Assembly (NCBI RefSeq): GCF_014649775.1
Contig: NZ_BMTR01000023.1
Coordinates: 48,525 to 112,524, forward strand
Reading direction: 5' to 3'
DNA from: Streptomyces longisporoflavus
GTDB lineage: Bacteria; Actinomycetota; Actinomycetes; Streptomycetales; Streptomycetaceae
Length of the DNA stretch: 64,000 nucleotides
Positions 8,385-15,963 of the stretch are shown here, piece by piece. The position numbers and the translations under genes are program-made. Under the pieces are notes generated by a model, which had not been told where the DNA came from, did not search any database, and saw nothing but the letters and a program-made list of their open reading frames with translations. Position 1 is the first letter of the stretch. The number at the start of each line of letters is the position of its first letter.

Positions 8385-9617
8385 TCAGGCCTCCGTTTCG
8401 GTGAGGTCCGTGCCGGGGCCGGTGACTCCGGCGGCGGCGAGCTTCTTGCCGTACTCCTCCTCGCTGAGATTGCGCCAGGAGGTCAGTGACACATCGGGGC
8501 GGTAGAGCTTCTCCGGAGGCGCGTCGGTCACGTCGACCATCCAGGCGTCCTGCCCGGAGAACTGCCCGTGGAACAACCAGCGCACGGCGCCCAGGTACTT
8601 GGCGTAGAAGCGGAGCGTCTCCCAGCCCTGCGTGAAGTTGACCATCACACCGACGTACTGGTGGTTGTCGGCATCGGCCGGTACGTAGAACTCGTAATGA
8701 ATGAAATTCGGGTACGCGATCCGCAGCACACCCGGCATCGACAGGGACGCGAAGCCGGGGAACTCCTGGGCCTCGATCACCGGGTCGACGGTGTCCACCT
8801 TGCCCGTGTTGCCGAGGTTGAACGTCTCCTTGGGCGGCTGCTTCTTCCACCACCGCTTGTTCGACCAGCGGCCCACGCCCGGGAAGTCGGCCTCCCAGTG
8901 GACCTCGTCCTGGACGCGGAAGATCCAGCGGCCCTGCGGCACGATCCGGGTGATGTTCCACGTCGGCATCGGCTTGAACAGGCGCCAGAGGGCCGTGCGG
9001 TGCAGGTACTTGGCGTGTCCCTCGTCGAAGCCGTTCTCGCAGGCGAAGCGCCAGTTGCCGCCGCGCGGCTCGATACGGCCGCCCATCACGAACGCGTTCG
9101 ACACCAGCTCCTCGGGAAGCTGCTCGTCGATCGGGTGCGGCTCCTCGTCGGCGACCGGGATGTACACCCAGACCATGCCGATGCGCTCCTCGACGGCGTA
9201 CGTCCGCACGCCGAGCTTGCCCGTGAGGCGGCAGCCGGGACCGTCGGTGATGACCGCGGAGAGCTTGCCGGTCGGCAGGTCGAAGGTCCAGCCGTGGTAC
9301 GGGCAGCTCACGGTGCCGGGGAACTGCTGGTTGCCCTCTGACAGGGGGACGCCGCGGTGCGGGCAGCGGTTGTGCAGCGCGTACACCTTTCCGCTGTCGC
9401 GGATCAGCGTGATCTTCTCGCCGCAGAGTGTGAACGGTTTCGGGTCGTCCGTGATGTGGCTCGACCAGGTGACCGGGTACCAATAGCCGCGGAAACCGGA
9501 TGCCGCCGCGTCGTAGTGGGGCCAGGACGACCAGTCCTGCCGGCCGAGCTTGTCCGATGACTTCCTTGCGGCGGCGGATTTCTTCAGGGCGGCGGGGGGT
9601 CGTTCGCTCGTCGTCAT
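8385..9617 (-). CDS. Rieske [2Fe-2S] aromatic-ring oxygenase, alpha-type
   Basis: The 410-residue oxygenase has the Rieske motif CPHRG...CPYHGW (about residues 85-110, Cys-x-His and Cys-x2-His ligands) and a mononuclear iron motif FDEGHAKYLHR (His-x4-His) near residue 205. It should hydroxylate an aromatic or related ring to the catechol attacked by the downstream dioxygenase. No beta-subunit gene is present, so it may act as a homo-oligomer like KshA-type enzymes. Start ATG 9617 (MTTSERPPAA) is the only sensible start before the family begins. Electrons probably come from the ferredoxin and reductase encoded at 3.6-5.0 kb. Confidence 0.94.
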   Translation of the reverse strand: MTTSERPPAALKKSAAARKSSDKLGRQDWSSWPHYDAAASGFRGYWYPVTWSSHITDDPKPFTLCGEKITLIRDSGKVYALHNRCPHRGVPLSEGNQQFPGTVSCPYHGWTFDLPTGKLSAVITDGPGCRLTGKLGVRTYAVEERIGMVWVYIPVADEEPHPIDEQLPEELVSNAFVMGGRIEPRGGNWRFACENGFDEGHAKYLHRTALWRLFKPMPTWNITRIVPQGRWIFRVQDEVHWEADFPGVGRWSNKRWWKKQPPKETFNLGNTGKVDTVDPVIEAQEFPGFASLSMPGVLRIAYPNFIHYEFYVPADADNHQYVGVMVNFTQGWETLRFYAKYLGAVRWLFHGQFSGQDAWMVDVTDAPPEKLYRPDVSLTSWRNLSEEEYGKKLAAAGVTGPGTDLTETEA

Positions 9618-9691
9618 CTCGTCGTGGCCTCCTGCTCCAGTGGGTGTGCCGCACGAGCATCCGGCGCGGGGCGAGCGCCGCCTATGAACCT

Positions 9692-9708
9692 GTTCCGGTG
9701 AACGGACC
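9692..9708. promoter_or_regulatory. candidate operator copy 2 in divergent promoter
   Basis: GTTCCGGTGAACGGACC lies midway in the 162-base gap between the divergent Rieske gene (start 9617) and AMP ligase (start 9780), about 72-75 bases from each start. It is the best-formed copy of the island-wide motif and could control both operons. Confidence 0.6.
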
Positions 9709-9779
9709 GTGGCCAGCGGTGGACCGGTCAGCGAACCAGAGCCCTTGAGCGGGCGGAGGCGGCCGGACAGCATCCGTCC

Positions 9780-11288
9780 ATGAACGGCATGACGGTCCCC
9801 GGCCTGGTCGAAGCGGCGGCGACACGGCACGGCGAGCGGGTCTTCCTCACCGTCGACGGGACGACGCGCACCTACGCGCAGGCGCGCGAGGCCGCCGCCA
9901 CCATGGCGGGCGCGCTGGCGGCCCGCGGCTGCCGCCCCGGCGACCGGGTCGCCGCGCTGCTCCCCAACCGGGTCGAACTCGTCGACCTGGTCCTCGGCTG
10001 CGCGTGGCTCGGCGCGGTCGTGGTGCCGCTCAACACAGCACTGCACGGCAGGCTGCTGCGCCACGCACTGGGAGTCTGCGAGCCGCAGTTCGTCTACGTG
10101 GACGAGGAGCTGGCCGGGCGTGTGAGGGAGTTGGGGTGCGGGGGAGAGGTGTGGGTGACGGGTACGCGCCAGGCTCCGGCCCCCTGGGTGGTGGAGGCGC
10201 TCGACCCGCACCCGTCCCGCCCCGGCGACACGGCCGCGATCCTCTTCACGTCCGGCACCACGGGCCCCTCGCGCGGGGTGCGCTGCCCGCACGCCCAGTT
10301 CGTCTGGTGGGGCCGGAACGTGGCCGACTCCCTGCGCCTGACCGCCGACGACACCCTCTACACCTGCCTCCCCCTCTTCCACACCAACGCCCTCAACACG
10401 CTCGCGCAGGCGATGACGGTGGGCGCCTCGGTGGTCGTGGACCGGCGCTTCTCCGCGTCGCGGCATTGGGCGCGGGCCGCCGAGACGGGCGCCACGTGCG
10501 TGTACGTACTGGGCGCCATGGTGCCGATGCTGCTCGCGCAGCCACCCGGGCCGGGTGACCGGGCGCACGGGGCGTGGCGCGGCCTTGGGCCCGGCACGCC
10601 CGGGGCGCTGTGGGAGACGTTCCGCGACCGGTTCGGGGTGACGCTCGTCGACGGATTCGGCTCGACGGAGACCAACCTCGTCATCGGGTCCGTGCCGGAG
10701 GAGTGCCGTTCCGGATACATGGGGACGGTGCGGGACGGGTTCGAGGCGCGGGTCGTGGAGGCGGACCTGTCGGACGTGCCGGACGGGACGCCGGGCGAAC
10801 TCATCGTCCGCACGACCCGCGAACACGCCCTCGCGACAGGGTATGTGGGGGAGGGTGCCCCCGAGCCGGGCTCCTGGCGGCGCACCGGGGACCGTGTCGT
10901 CCGTGAGCCCGACGGCTGGTTCCGTTTCGTCGACCGGGTCAAGGACCGCATCCGGCGCCGCGGCGAGAACATCTCCTCGTACGAGGTGGAGACCGCGCTC
11001 CGAGCCCACCCTGACGTCGCCGAAGCCGCCGCGTTCCCGGTCCCCTCGGAACTGGCGGAGGACGAAGTGATGGTGGCGGTCGTGCCATGCGCCGGCCGCT
11101 CGCTCGATCCCGCGGAGGTGGCGCGGCACTGCGCGGGGGAGTTGCCTGGGTTCGCGGTGCCGCGGTTTGTGGATGTGGTGGGGGAGCTGCCGCTCACGGA
11201 GACGGGGAAGGTGCGGAAGTCTCTGTTGCGGGAGCGGGGGGTGACAGGGGGTACGTGGGACCGGCTGCGCCGTAGCTCCGCTGGTTGA
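9780..11288 (+). CDS. AMP-dependent acyl/aryl-CoA ligase
   Basis: The 502-residue adenylate-forming enzyme shows the full motif series: AILFTSGTTGPSRGV (P-loop, near 158), the GFGSTETN block near 297, RTGDRV near 376, the hinge RVKDRIRRRGENIS near 392, and the C-terminal catalytic Lys in LTETGKVRKS. It should activate a carboxylate to its CoA thioester through an acyl-AMP. It is the only plus-strand gene in the first 18 kb and shares a divergent promoter with the Rieske gene. In context it probably activates an aromatic acid or its side chain for the CoA-transferase and enoyl-CoA hydratase branch. Confidence 0.93.
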   Translation: MNGMTVPGLVEAAATRHGERVFLTVDGTTRTYAQAREAAATMAGALAARGCRPGDRVAALLPNRVELVDLVLGCAWLGAVVVPLNTALHGRLLRHALGVCEPQFVYVDEELAGRVRELGCGGEVWVTGTRQAPAPWVVEALDPHPSRPGDTAAILFTSGTTGPSRGVRCPHAQFVWWGRNVADSLRLTADDTLYTCLPLFHTNALNTLAQAMTVGASVVVDRRFSASRHWARAAETGATCVYVLGAMVPMLLAQPPGPGDRAHGAWRGLGPGTPGALWETFRDRFGVTLVDGFGSTETNLVIGSVPEECRSGYMGTVRDGFEARVVEADLSDVPDGTPGELIVRTTREHALATGYVGEGAPEPGSWRRTGDRVVREPDGWFRFVDRVKDRIRRRGENISSYEVETALRAHPDVAEAAAFPVPSELAEDEVMVAVVPCAGRSLDPAEVARHCAGELPGFAVPRFVDVVGELPLTETGKVRKSLLRERGVTGGTWDRLRRSSAG

Positions 11289-11311
11289 GCGGTTCGGTGC
11301 GGGTTGAGCGC

Positions 11312-11452
11312 GGCTGGTCGCGCCCCGCGGCGAGGCCGGTGATGACACAGCCCCGCACCCCTGAAGGCTCGCGGCTCGGCCGCTTGCCCGCAGCGATGAG
11401 ATGCCGCACCGAAGGTGCGCATCTCAAGGCGCGGGGAACTGCGCGACCAGCC
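11312..11452. repeat. Streptomyces-type dispersed intergenic repeat with long inverted arms
   Basis: The arm GGCTGGTCGCGC (11312-11323) is the exact reverse complement of GCGCGACCAGCC (11441-11452), and neighbouring bases (CCCGC with GCGGG) extend the pairing after a small bulge. The sequence resembles the GCGGGGAACTGCGCGAC-type element found repeatedly downstream of genes in Streptomyces genomes. It lies between convergent genes and could fold into one large stem-loop. Confidence 0.7.
11397..11426. terminator. hairpin between convergent genes
   Basis: TGAGATG-C-CGCACC-GAA-GGTGCG-CATCTCA is a near-perfect stem with a 3-base loop, nested within the larger repeat, in the 208-base gap between the AMP ligase and the convergent reductase gene. 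It is a likely bidirectional factor-independent terminator; there is no strong U-tract, as is usual in actinobacteria. Confidence 0.6.
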
Positions 11453-11496
11453 CCCACCGAACCCGCAGTCGGCAATGGACGCGCAGTCCCGAGACG

Positions 11497-12444
11497 TCAC
11501 CCGGGCAACAGAACAGCCCGGCCCCGCACTCGCCCGCCCCGCAGAGCGCCAAGCGCCTCAGCCGCCTCCGCGAGGCCGAACTCCTCCACCGCCAGCGTCA
11601 GGTCACCCTCGGACAGGCGCCGGGCCAGGTCACCGGAGACCTCCCGGGCCCGCCGCTCCTGGCGGATCATGTTCACCGGCAATAGCGCCACCTCGTCCAG
11701 GAGCCAGCTCGGCAGATCCAGCTCGACCCGGGGCCCGGCGACGTACCCGATGACGACGGCACGCCCGCCCCGCCGCACCCACCGACTCCGCCCCACAAGC
11801 CGGGTCCCGCCGAGCGTGTCGACGAGCAGCGACGCCGAACGTTCCCGCGCCAAGCCCTCCGCGTCGTCCAGCGTCACGGCCTCCACGCCCTTCGGCACAT
11901 CGGCCAACTGGTCCATGCGCCCGACCACACCGGTGACCCGCGCCCCCGCGGTCAACGCCTGCTGTGCCACCATCGCGCCCACCGCGCCGGCCGCCCCCAC
12001 CACGATGACATCTTCGTCCTCCCCGAGGCGGGCGACATCGTGCAGCGCCACGTACGCCGTCGTCGCAGGGACGAAGAAGCTCGCCGCCACGGCCGGGGCG
12101 AGCGGCGCCTCAAGCACCGTGACCGCCTTGCGCTTCACGCTGACCCGTTCCGCCCACGTACCGTCACGCAGCAGCCCGAGCCCGCCGCCGCGCAGCACGA
12201 CCTGCGTGCCCGGCGCGAGCCCGGAGTCGGCGTCGGCCTCCAGAACCGTGCCCGCCCCCTCGACCCCGCCGACGTACGGCAGCGACGGCTTCAGCTCGAA
12301 CTCGCCCGAGGCGACGGTGACGTCGAGGTGCGAAACGCCGCCCGCCGTGACCTGGACGAGGACCTCGCCCGACGCACGGACCGGCTCGGGCACCTCGTCC
12401 AGGACCGGAGCCGCGCCCCATTCATGGAACCGTACGGCCCTCAT
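11497..12444 (-). CDS. zinc-free MDR oxidoreductase (quinone-reductase-like)
   Basis: The 315-residue medium-chain dehydrogenase/reductase has a nucleotide-binding VIVVGAAGAVGAMVAQQA motif near residue 147 and lacks the cysteine cluster of structural-zinc alcohol dehydrogenases. It is paralogous to the gene at 25876-26847: both share LPYVGG/LPFIPG, the VGAxGAVGAM fold and a LLPVNMI segment late in the chain. It overlaps the upstream hydrolase stop by ATGA and ends the minus-strand operon beginning at 14179. An NAD(P)H-dependent reduction of an enone or enoyl intermediate is likely, substrate unknown. Confidence 0.9.
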   Translation of the reverse strand: MRAVRFHEWGAAPVLDEVPEPVRASGEVLVQVTAGGVSHLDVTVASGEFELKPSLPYVGGVEGAGTVLEADADSGLAPGTQVVLRGGGLGLLRDGTWAERVSVKRKAVTVLEAPLAPAVAASFFVPATTAYVALHDVARLGEDEDVIVVGAAGAVGAMVAQQALTAGARVTGVVGRMDQLADVPKGVEAVTLDDAEGLARERSASLLVDTLGGTRLVGRSRWVRRGGRAVVIGYVAGPRVELDLPSWLLDEVALLPVNMIRQERRAREVSGDLARRLSEGDLTLAVEEFGLAEAAEALGALRGGRVRGRAVLLPG

Positions 12445-13298
12445 CAGCCGGCGGCCTTGCCGATGAACTCGAGGCTGAGCGCGTTGTAGAGGTCGGCCTT
12501 CTCATGCTGCGGCCAGTGCCCGCAGTCCTCGAACAGCTCAAGCCGCGAGCCGGGGATGCCCTCGTGCAACGCCTTCGCCTCGGGCACGTCGCCGAACGGG
12601 TTCTTGCGGCCCCACACCACCAGCGTCGGCTGGGTGATCTGCGCCTGCTGCTCGGGGGTCAGCAGGTTGCGCAGGCGCGTCTCCATCTCCTGGAGGTTGA
12701 GGAGGTTGTCGACGCCCGCGACGAATTCCGGTGTGTGGTAGATCGCGTGCCGGACCTCGACCAGTTCCTCGGTCGCGGAGGACTCGTCGGCCATGAGCAG
12801 GCGCAGCCGCTTACGGGTGGGCTCGATGTCTGCGGAGGTGACGGCGTTCCTGGTGCTGGTCTTCAGCCGTTCCATGATCTCCGGGTTGGCCACCGTGCCG
12901 CCGGAGCAAAGGAGTTGGAGGCTACGGACCCGCTCGGGGTGCTCGATGGCGGCGCGCGCGCCGACCCAGCCGCCGAGCGACTCGCCGACGATGTGGACGC
13001 TGTCGACCCCGACGGCGTCCAGGTAGTCGATGAGGTGGGCGACGTAGTCCGCGATCTCGTACGGCCGGTCGGGCTTGCCGGTGTAGCCGTGGCCGAGCAT
13101 GTCGATGGCGTGCAGGTCGTAGGCGGCGTGCGCGGTGATGTTGCGCGCGAAGGCCTCCAGGTGACCGCTGGTGCCGTGCAGGAAGACGACGGCCTGCGCG
13201 TTCGGGTCACCGGCGCGCAGGGTGCGGGTGGGCACGCCGGCGGCGTCGACGTACTCGACGCGGAAGGGGGTGGGGCTGATCTCGGTCCAAATGCTCAT
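12444..13298 (-). CDS. alpha/beta hydrolase, meta-cleavage-product type
   Basis: The 284-residue hydrolase has the oxyanion motif VVFLHGTSGHLEAF near residue 45, nucleophile elbow IVGESLGG (Ser near 107), acid in VVWGRKNPFGD and catalytic His in FEDCGHWPQHE. This layout matches MhpC/BphD-like C-C hydrolases that cleave ring-fission products. ATG 13298 (MSIWTEISPTP) follows the next upstream hydrolase by 32 bases. Two hydrolases in series may handle fission products with different side chains. Confidence 0.9.
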   Translation of the reverse strand: MSIWTEISPTPFRVEYVDAAGVPTRTLRAGDPNAQAVVFLHGTSGHLEAFARNITAHAAYDLHAIDMLGHGYTGKPDRPYEIADYVAHLIDYLDAVGVDSVHIVGESLGGWVGARAAIEHPERVRSLQLLCSGGTVANPEIMERLKTSTRNAVTSADIEPTRKRLRLLMADESSATEELVEVRHAIYHTPEFVAGVDNLLNLQEMETRLRNLLTPEQQAQITQPTLVVWGRKNPFGDVPEAKALHEGIPGSRLELFEDCGHWPQHEKADLYNALSLEFIGKAAG

Positions 13299-13330
13299 GT
13301 GCGTTACTCCCGAATAGAGGTGAGTGGGTG

Positions 13331-14179
13331 TCAGTCGAGCGAGTCGAGGAAGCCGCTGACCACCGAGTGGTACGCCTCCGGCCGCTCCTCCTGGAGGTGG
13401 TGCGAGGCGTGGTCCATCACGTGGAGGCTCCCGCTGGGCACCATGCGGGCGAGCATCAGCGGGTAGTCCGGGGTGAGGAAGGCGTCCTGCATGCCCCACA
13501 TGAACAGCGTCGGGGCCTGGATGCGGCCCAGTTCCTCGGTGAGGTCCTGCCAGTCGCCGCGCGGCGAGTCGGACATGGCGGCGAGGGCGCGCTCCTCCTC
13601 GTCGAGGCTCTGCTCGTAGCGCAGTGTGAGCGTCTCCTCGGGGAGCTTCGCGCCGTCGTACCACTCCAGCTTCGTGATGAGCTGCCGCATCTTCTCGCGG
13701 GTGGGGCCCTCGCCGCCGTAGTAGACGTCGCGGGCGGTGCGGCCCCGGTGTCCGTTCTCGGGGAGCGGGGCGAGCGGCCCGTAGAAGACGGGCATGCTGC
13801 CGGTGATGACCAACGACCTTACGCGGTCCGGGTAGTTGGCGGCGAGGTTGAGGGCGATGGTGCCGCCCCACGAGTTGCACACGAAGTCGGCGCGGTCCAC
13901 GCCGAGCGTGTCGAGCAGGCCGACCGTCTTCGCCGCATGGTGGTCCCACATCGGGCCTTCGATACGGGACTTCTCCGACTTGCCGTACTGGTGGATGTCG
14001 ACGAGCAGACAGCGCCGGTCGGCCGCGAACAGGGGCGCCACGGGCCCGAAGTCGCTCCAGGCGGTGCAGCCGGGGCCGCCGCCGTGCAGGAACACGGTGT
14101 CGGGGCCCGAACCGAGGTCGTGGTAGTGGTAGCGGACGCCCGCGCCGTCCGCGTAGTGGCTCTCCGGTGCAGGTGACAT
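13331..14179 (-). CDS. meta-fission product C-C hydrolase (BphD/MhpC-like)
   Basis: The 282-residue protein opens with HYHDLGSGPDTVFLHGGGPGCTAWSDF, the extended GGGPG oxyanion motif of meta-cleavage product hydrolases, with nucleophile elbow VCNSWGG (Ser near 110), acid in FMWGMQDAFL and His in VMDHASHHLQ. It should hydrolyse the C-C bond of the 2-hydroxy-6-oxo-dienoate to release hydroxypentadienoate. ATG 14179 is preferred because it starts just before the family; the upstream in-frame part is promoter DNA. It heads the three-gene operon that ends at 11497. Confidence 0.92.
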   Translation of the reverse strand: MSPAPESHYADGAGVRYHYHDLGSGPDTVFLHGGGPGCTAWSDFGPVAPLFAADRRCLLVDIHQYGKSEKSRIEGPMWDHHAAKTVGLLDTLGVDRADFVCNSWGGTIALNLAANYPDRVRSLVITGSMPVFYGPLAPLPENGHRGRTARDVYYGGEGPTREKMRQLITKLEWYDGAKLPEETLTLRYEQSLDEEERALAAMSDSPRGDWQDLTEELGRIQAPTLFMWGMQDAFLTPDYPLMLARMVPSGSLHVMDHASHHLQEERPEAYHSVVSGFLDSLD

Positions 14180-14255
14180 GCGAGTCCTTCCGTACGGGGG
14201 TGGGGGGGGTACGGTGTCGAGCCCATCACCGGGACGGGCGCGAGCCCAGCGCGGC

Positions 14256-14272
14256 GGTCCGCTGAGCGAACC
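14256..14272. promoter_or_regulatory. candidate operator copy 3
   Basis: GGTCCGCTGAGCGAACC, 77 bases upstream of the hydrolase start at 14179, keeps the half-sites of the island-wide palindrome with one changed base in the right arm. Confidence 0.45.
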
Positions 14273-14300
14273 CCTCTCGCTGGGCGATTCGCTCGGCAGT

Positions 14301-15077
14301 TCACTGGGCGGTGTAGCCGCCGTCCACATGCACCACGGCGCCAGTGGTGAAGGACGACTCGGCGGCGAGCAGTGACAGCACGGCGTGCGCGACCTCCTCG
14401 GGCCGCCCCCAGCGCCCGATCGGCACTTTCGCGGTGAAGGCGGCCTGGGCCGCGGCGTCCGTCTCGGCGTCGCCCTCGTTCATGGGCGTGCGGACGGGGC
14501 CGGGCGCCACGCAGTTCACGGTCACGCCGGTACCGGCGAGTTCCAGGGCCACCGACCTGGTGAGCGCGGCGACGGCGCCCTTGGTGGCGGCGTAACCGGA
14601 CCGCTCGGGGGCGCCGGTCGAGCCGAGGACGGAGCCGATCGTGACGACGCGCCCGAAGCCCACGTCGAGCATGCCGGGCAGGACGGCGCGGAACGCCAGC
14701 CAGGTGCCGATGACGTTGGTGTCGAGGGCGGCGCGGAAGTCGTCGGACGTGAGGGTGAGCACCGACCCGCGCGCGAGCCGTCCGGCGGCCGTCACGAGGC
14801 CGGTGACCTGGCCCCACCGGTCCTCGGCCCGCCGTACGACCTCGGCGAGTTCGTCGGCGTCCGTGGTGTCCGCGGCGACCACCAACTGCTCGGACCCCGC
14901 GTCGGGTTGAAGTATCCGCTCCGTCGCGCGGCAGCGTTCCGCGGAACGGCCGGTGACGACCACCGGCCGTCCGGCCCGTGCGACCGCCTCGGCGACCGCG
15001 AGGCCGATTCCGCTGGTGCCGCCGGTGACGAGCACGGGGCCGGTGGAGTTCTGGGAGGTGTTCGTCCGGTTGGTCAT
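14301..15077 (-). CDS. short-chain dehydrogenase/reductase
   Basis: The 258-residue SDR has the cofactor motif VLVTGGTSGIGLA (residues 15-27), the active-site Ser before SGYAATKGAV (Tyr-x3-Lys near 160-164) and a VHVDGGYTAQ C-terminus typical of the classical SDR family. ATG 15077 (MTNRTNTSQ) is chosen, just before the Rossmann fold. It could oxidise a hydroxyacyl-CoA in the CoA branch or a dihydrodiol formed by the Rieske enzyme; sequence alone does not decide. A 121-base gap separates it from the downstream hydrolase operon and a 91-base gap from the upstream gene. Confidence 0.92.
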   Translation of the reverse strand: MTNRTNTSQNSTGPVLVTGGTSGIGLAVAEAVARAGRPVVVTGRSAERCRATERILQPDAGSEQLVVAADTTDADELAEVVRRAEDRWGQVTGLVTAAGRLARGSVLTLTSDDFRAALDTNVIGTWLAFRAVLPGMLDVGFGRVVTIGSVLGSTGAPERSGYAATKGAVAALTRSVALELAGTGVTVNCVAPGPVRTPMNEGDAETDAAAQAAFTAKVPIGRWGRPEEVAHAVLSLLAAESSFTTGAVVHVDGGYTAQ

Positions 15078-15119
15078 CCGGCGAGGATGCGCGGCGCCCG
15101 TGAACACGCCAACGCGGGC

Positions 15120-15136
15120 GGTCCGACCACCGGACC
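15120..15136. promoter_or_regulatory. candidate operator copy 4
   Basis: GGTCCGACCACCGGACC has perfect 6-base arms (GGTCCG/CGGACC) around 5 bases, 43 bases upstream of the SDR start in the SDR/enoyl-CoA hydratase gap. Confidence 0.55.
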
Positions 15137-15168
15137 ACCCGCGCCGAGGGTTCATGGGGCCCCTGCCG

Positions 15169-15963
15169 TCACCGCCCGGTGAACACCGGCTCCCGCTTGT
15201 CGAGGAACGCCTGCAGCCCCTCCGCCGCGTCGGCGGTCCCGGTCAGATCGGCGACCCCCTTCTCCTCACGCTCCAACGCCTGCTCGACGGGCAGTCCGTG
15301 CCCCTCGTCGACGACGCGCTTGAGCAGCCCGATGGCGGCGGTCGGCTGTGCGGCGAGACGGCGGGCCCGCTCGGAGACCTCCGCCGCGAACGCGCCTTGC
15401 TCCACGACGAGATCGACCAACCCGAGTGCCAACGCCTTCTCCGCCGAAAGTCGTTCGCCTTCGATCATCAGCCGCTTCGCCAGATGCGGTCCGACGAGCC
15501 GGGGGAGCCGCTGACTGCCGCCGGCCCCCGGGAACAGCCCGAGCCGTATCTCCGGGAACCCGAACGTGGCATCGGCCGCGAGGATCCGCAGGTCGCAGGC
15601 GAGTGACAACTCGGCGCCGCCGCCCAGCGCGTGACCGTTCATCGCAGCCACGACGGGCTTGGCTGCCTGCTCGATCAACCGCTGCACGTCGATCCAGCGC
15701 CGCATCTTCGCCTGGTTCTCCGCCGACAGGTCCCGCATCACGGCGATGTCGGCGCCCGCGATGAAGAACCGGCCGGTGCCGGTGACGACGACACAGCGCA
15801 CCGCCGGGTCGGCGGTCAGCGGCCGCAAGGCGGTGAGGAACTCCTCGATCATCGCCGGGTCCACGGCGTTCGCCTTCGGCCGGTCGACGCGGATGGTGGC
15901 GACGGCGCCGTCGCGTGTCACGTGCAGTACGGAGGATCCCGCCGCGGTGTCCTTCTGGTTCAT
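15169..15963 (-). CDS. enoyl-CoA hydratase/isomerase
   Basis: The 264-residue crotonase-family protein has the two oxyanion-hole segments, GRFFIAGADIAVM near residue 65 and NGHALGGGAELSLACDLR near residue 110, with the catalytic Glu position in FPEIRLGLFPGAGGSQRLPRLVG. It should hydrate an enoyl-CoA, for instance from a propenoyl side chain. It overlaps the CoA-transferase stop by 4 bases, so both belong to one transcript beginning near 18.3 kb. Confidence 0.94.
   Translation of the reverse strand: MNQKDTAAGSSVLHVTRDGAVATIRVDRPKANAVDPAMIEEFLTALRPLTADPAVRCVVVTGTGRFFIAGADIAVMRDLSAENQAKMRRWIDVQRLIEQAAKPVVAAMNGHALGGGAELSLACDLRILAADATFGFPEIRLGLFPGAGGSQRLPRLVGPHLAKRLMIEGERLSAEKALALGLVDLVVEQGAFAAEVSERARRLAAQPTAAIGLLKRVVDEGHGLPVEQALEREEKGVADLTGTADAAEGLQAFLDKREPVFTGR

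Noticed and set aside
8385..11348. An apparent 987-codon extension upstream of the Rieske gene
   Set aside because: The upstream part is antisense of the AMP ligase; the Rieske family starts at ATG 9617.
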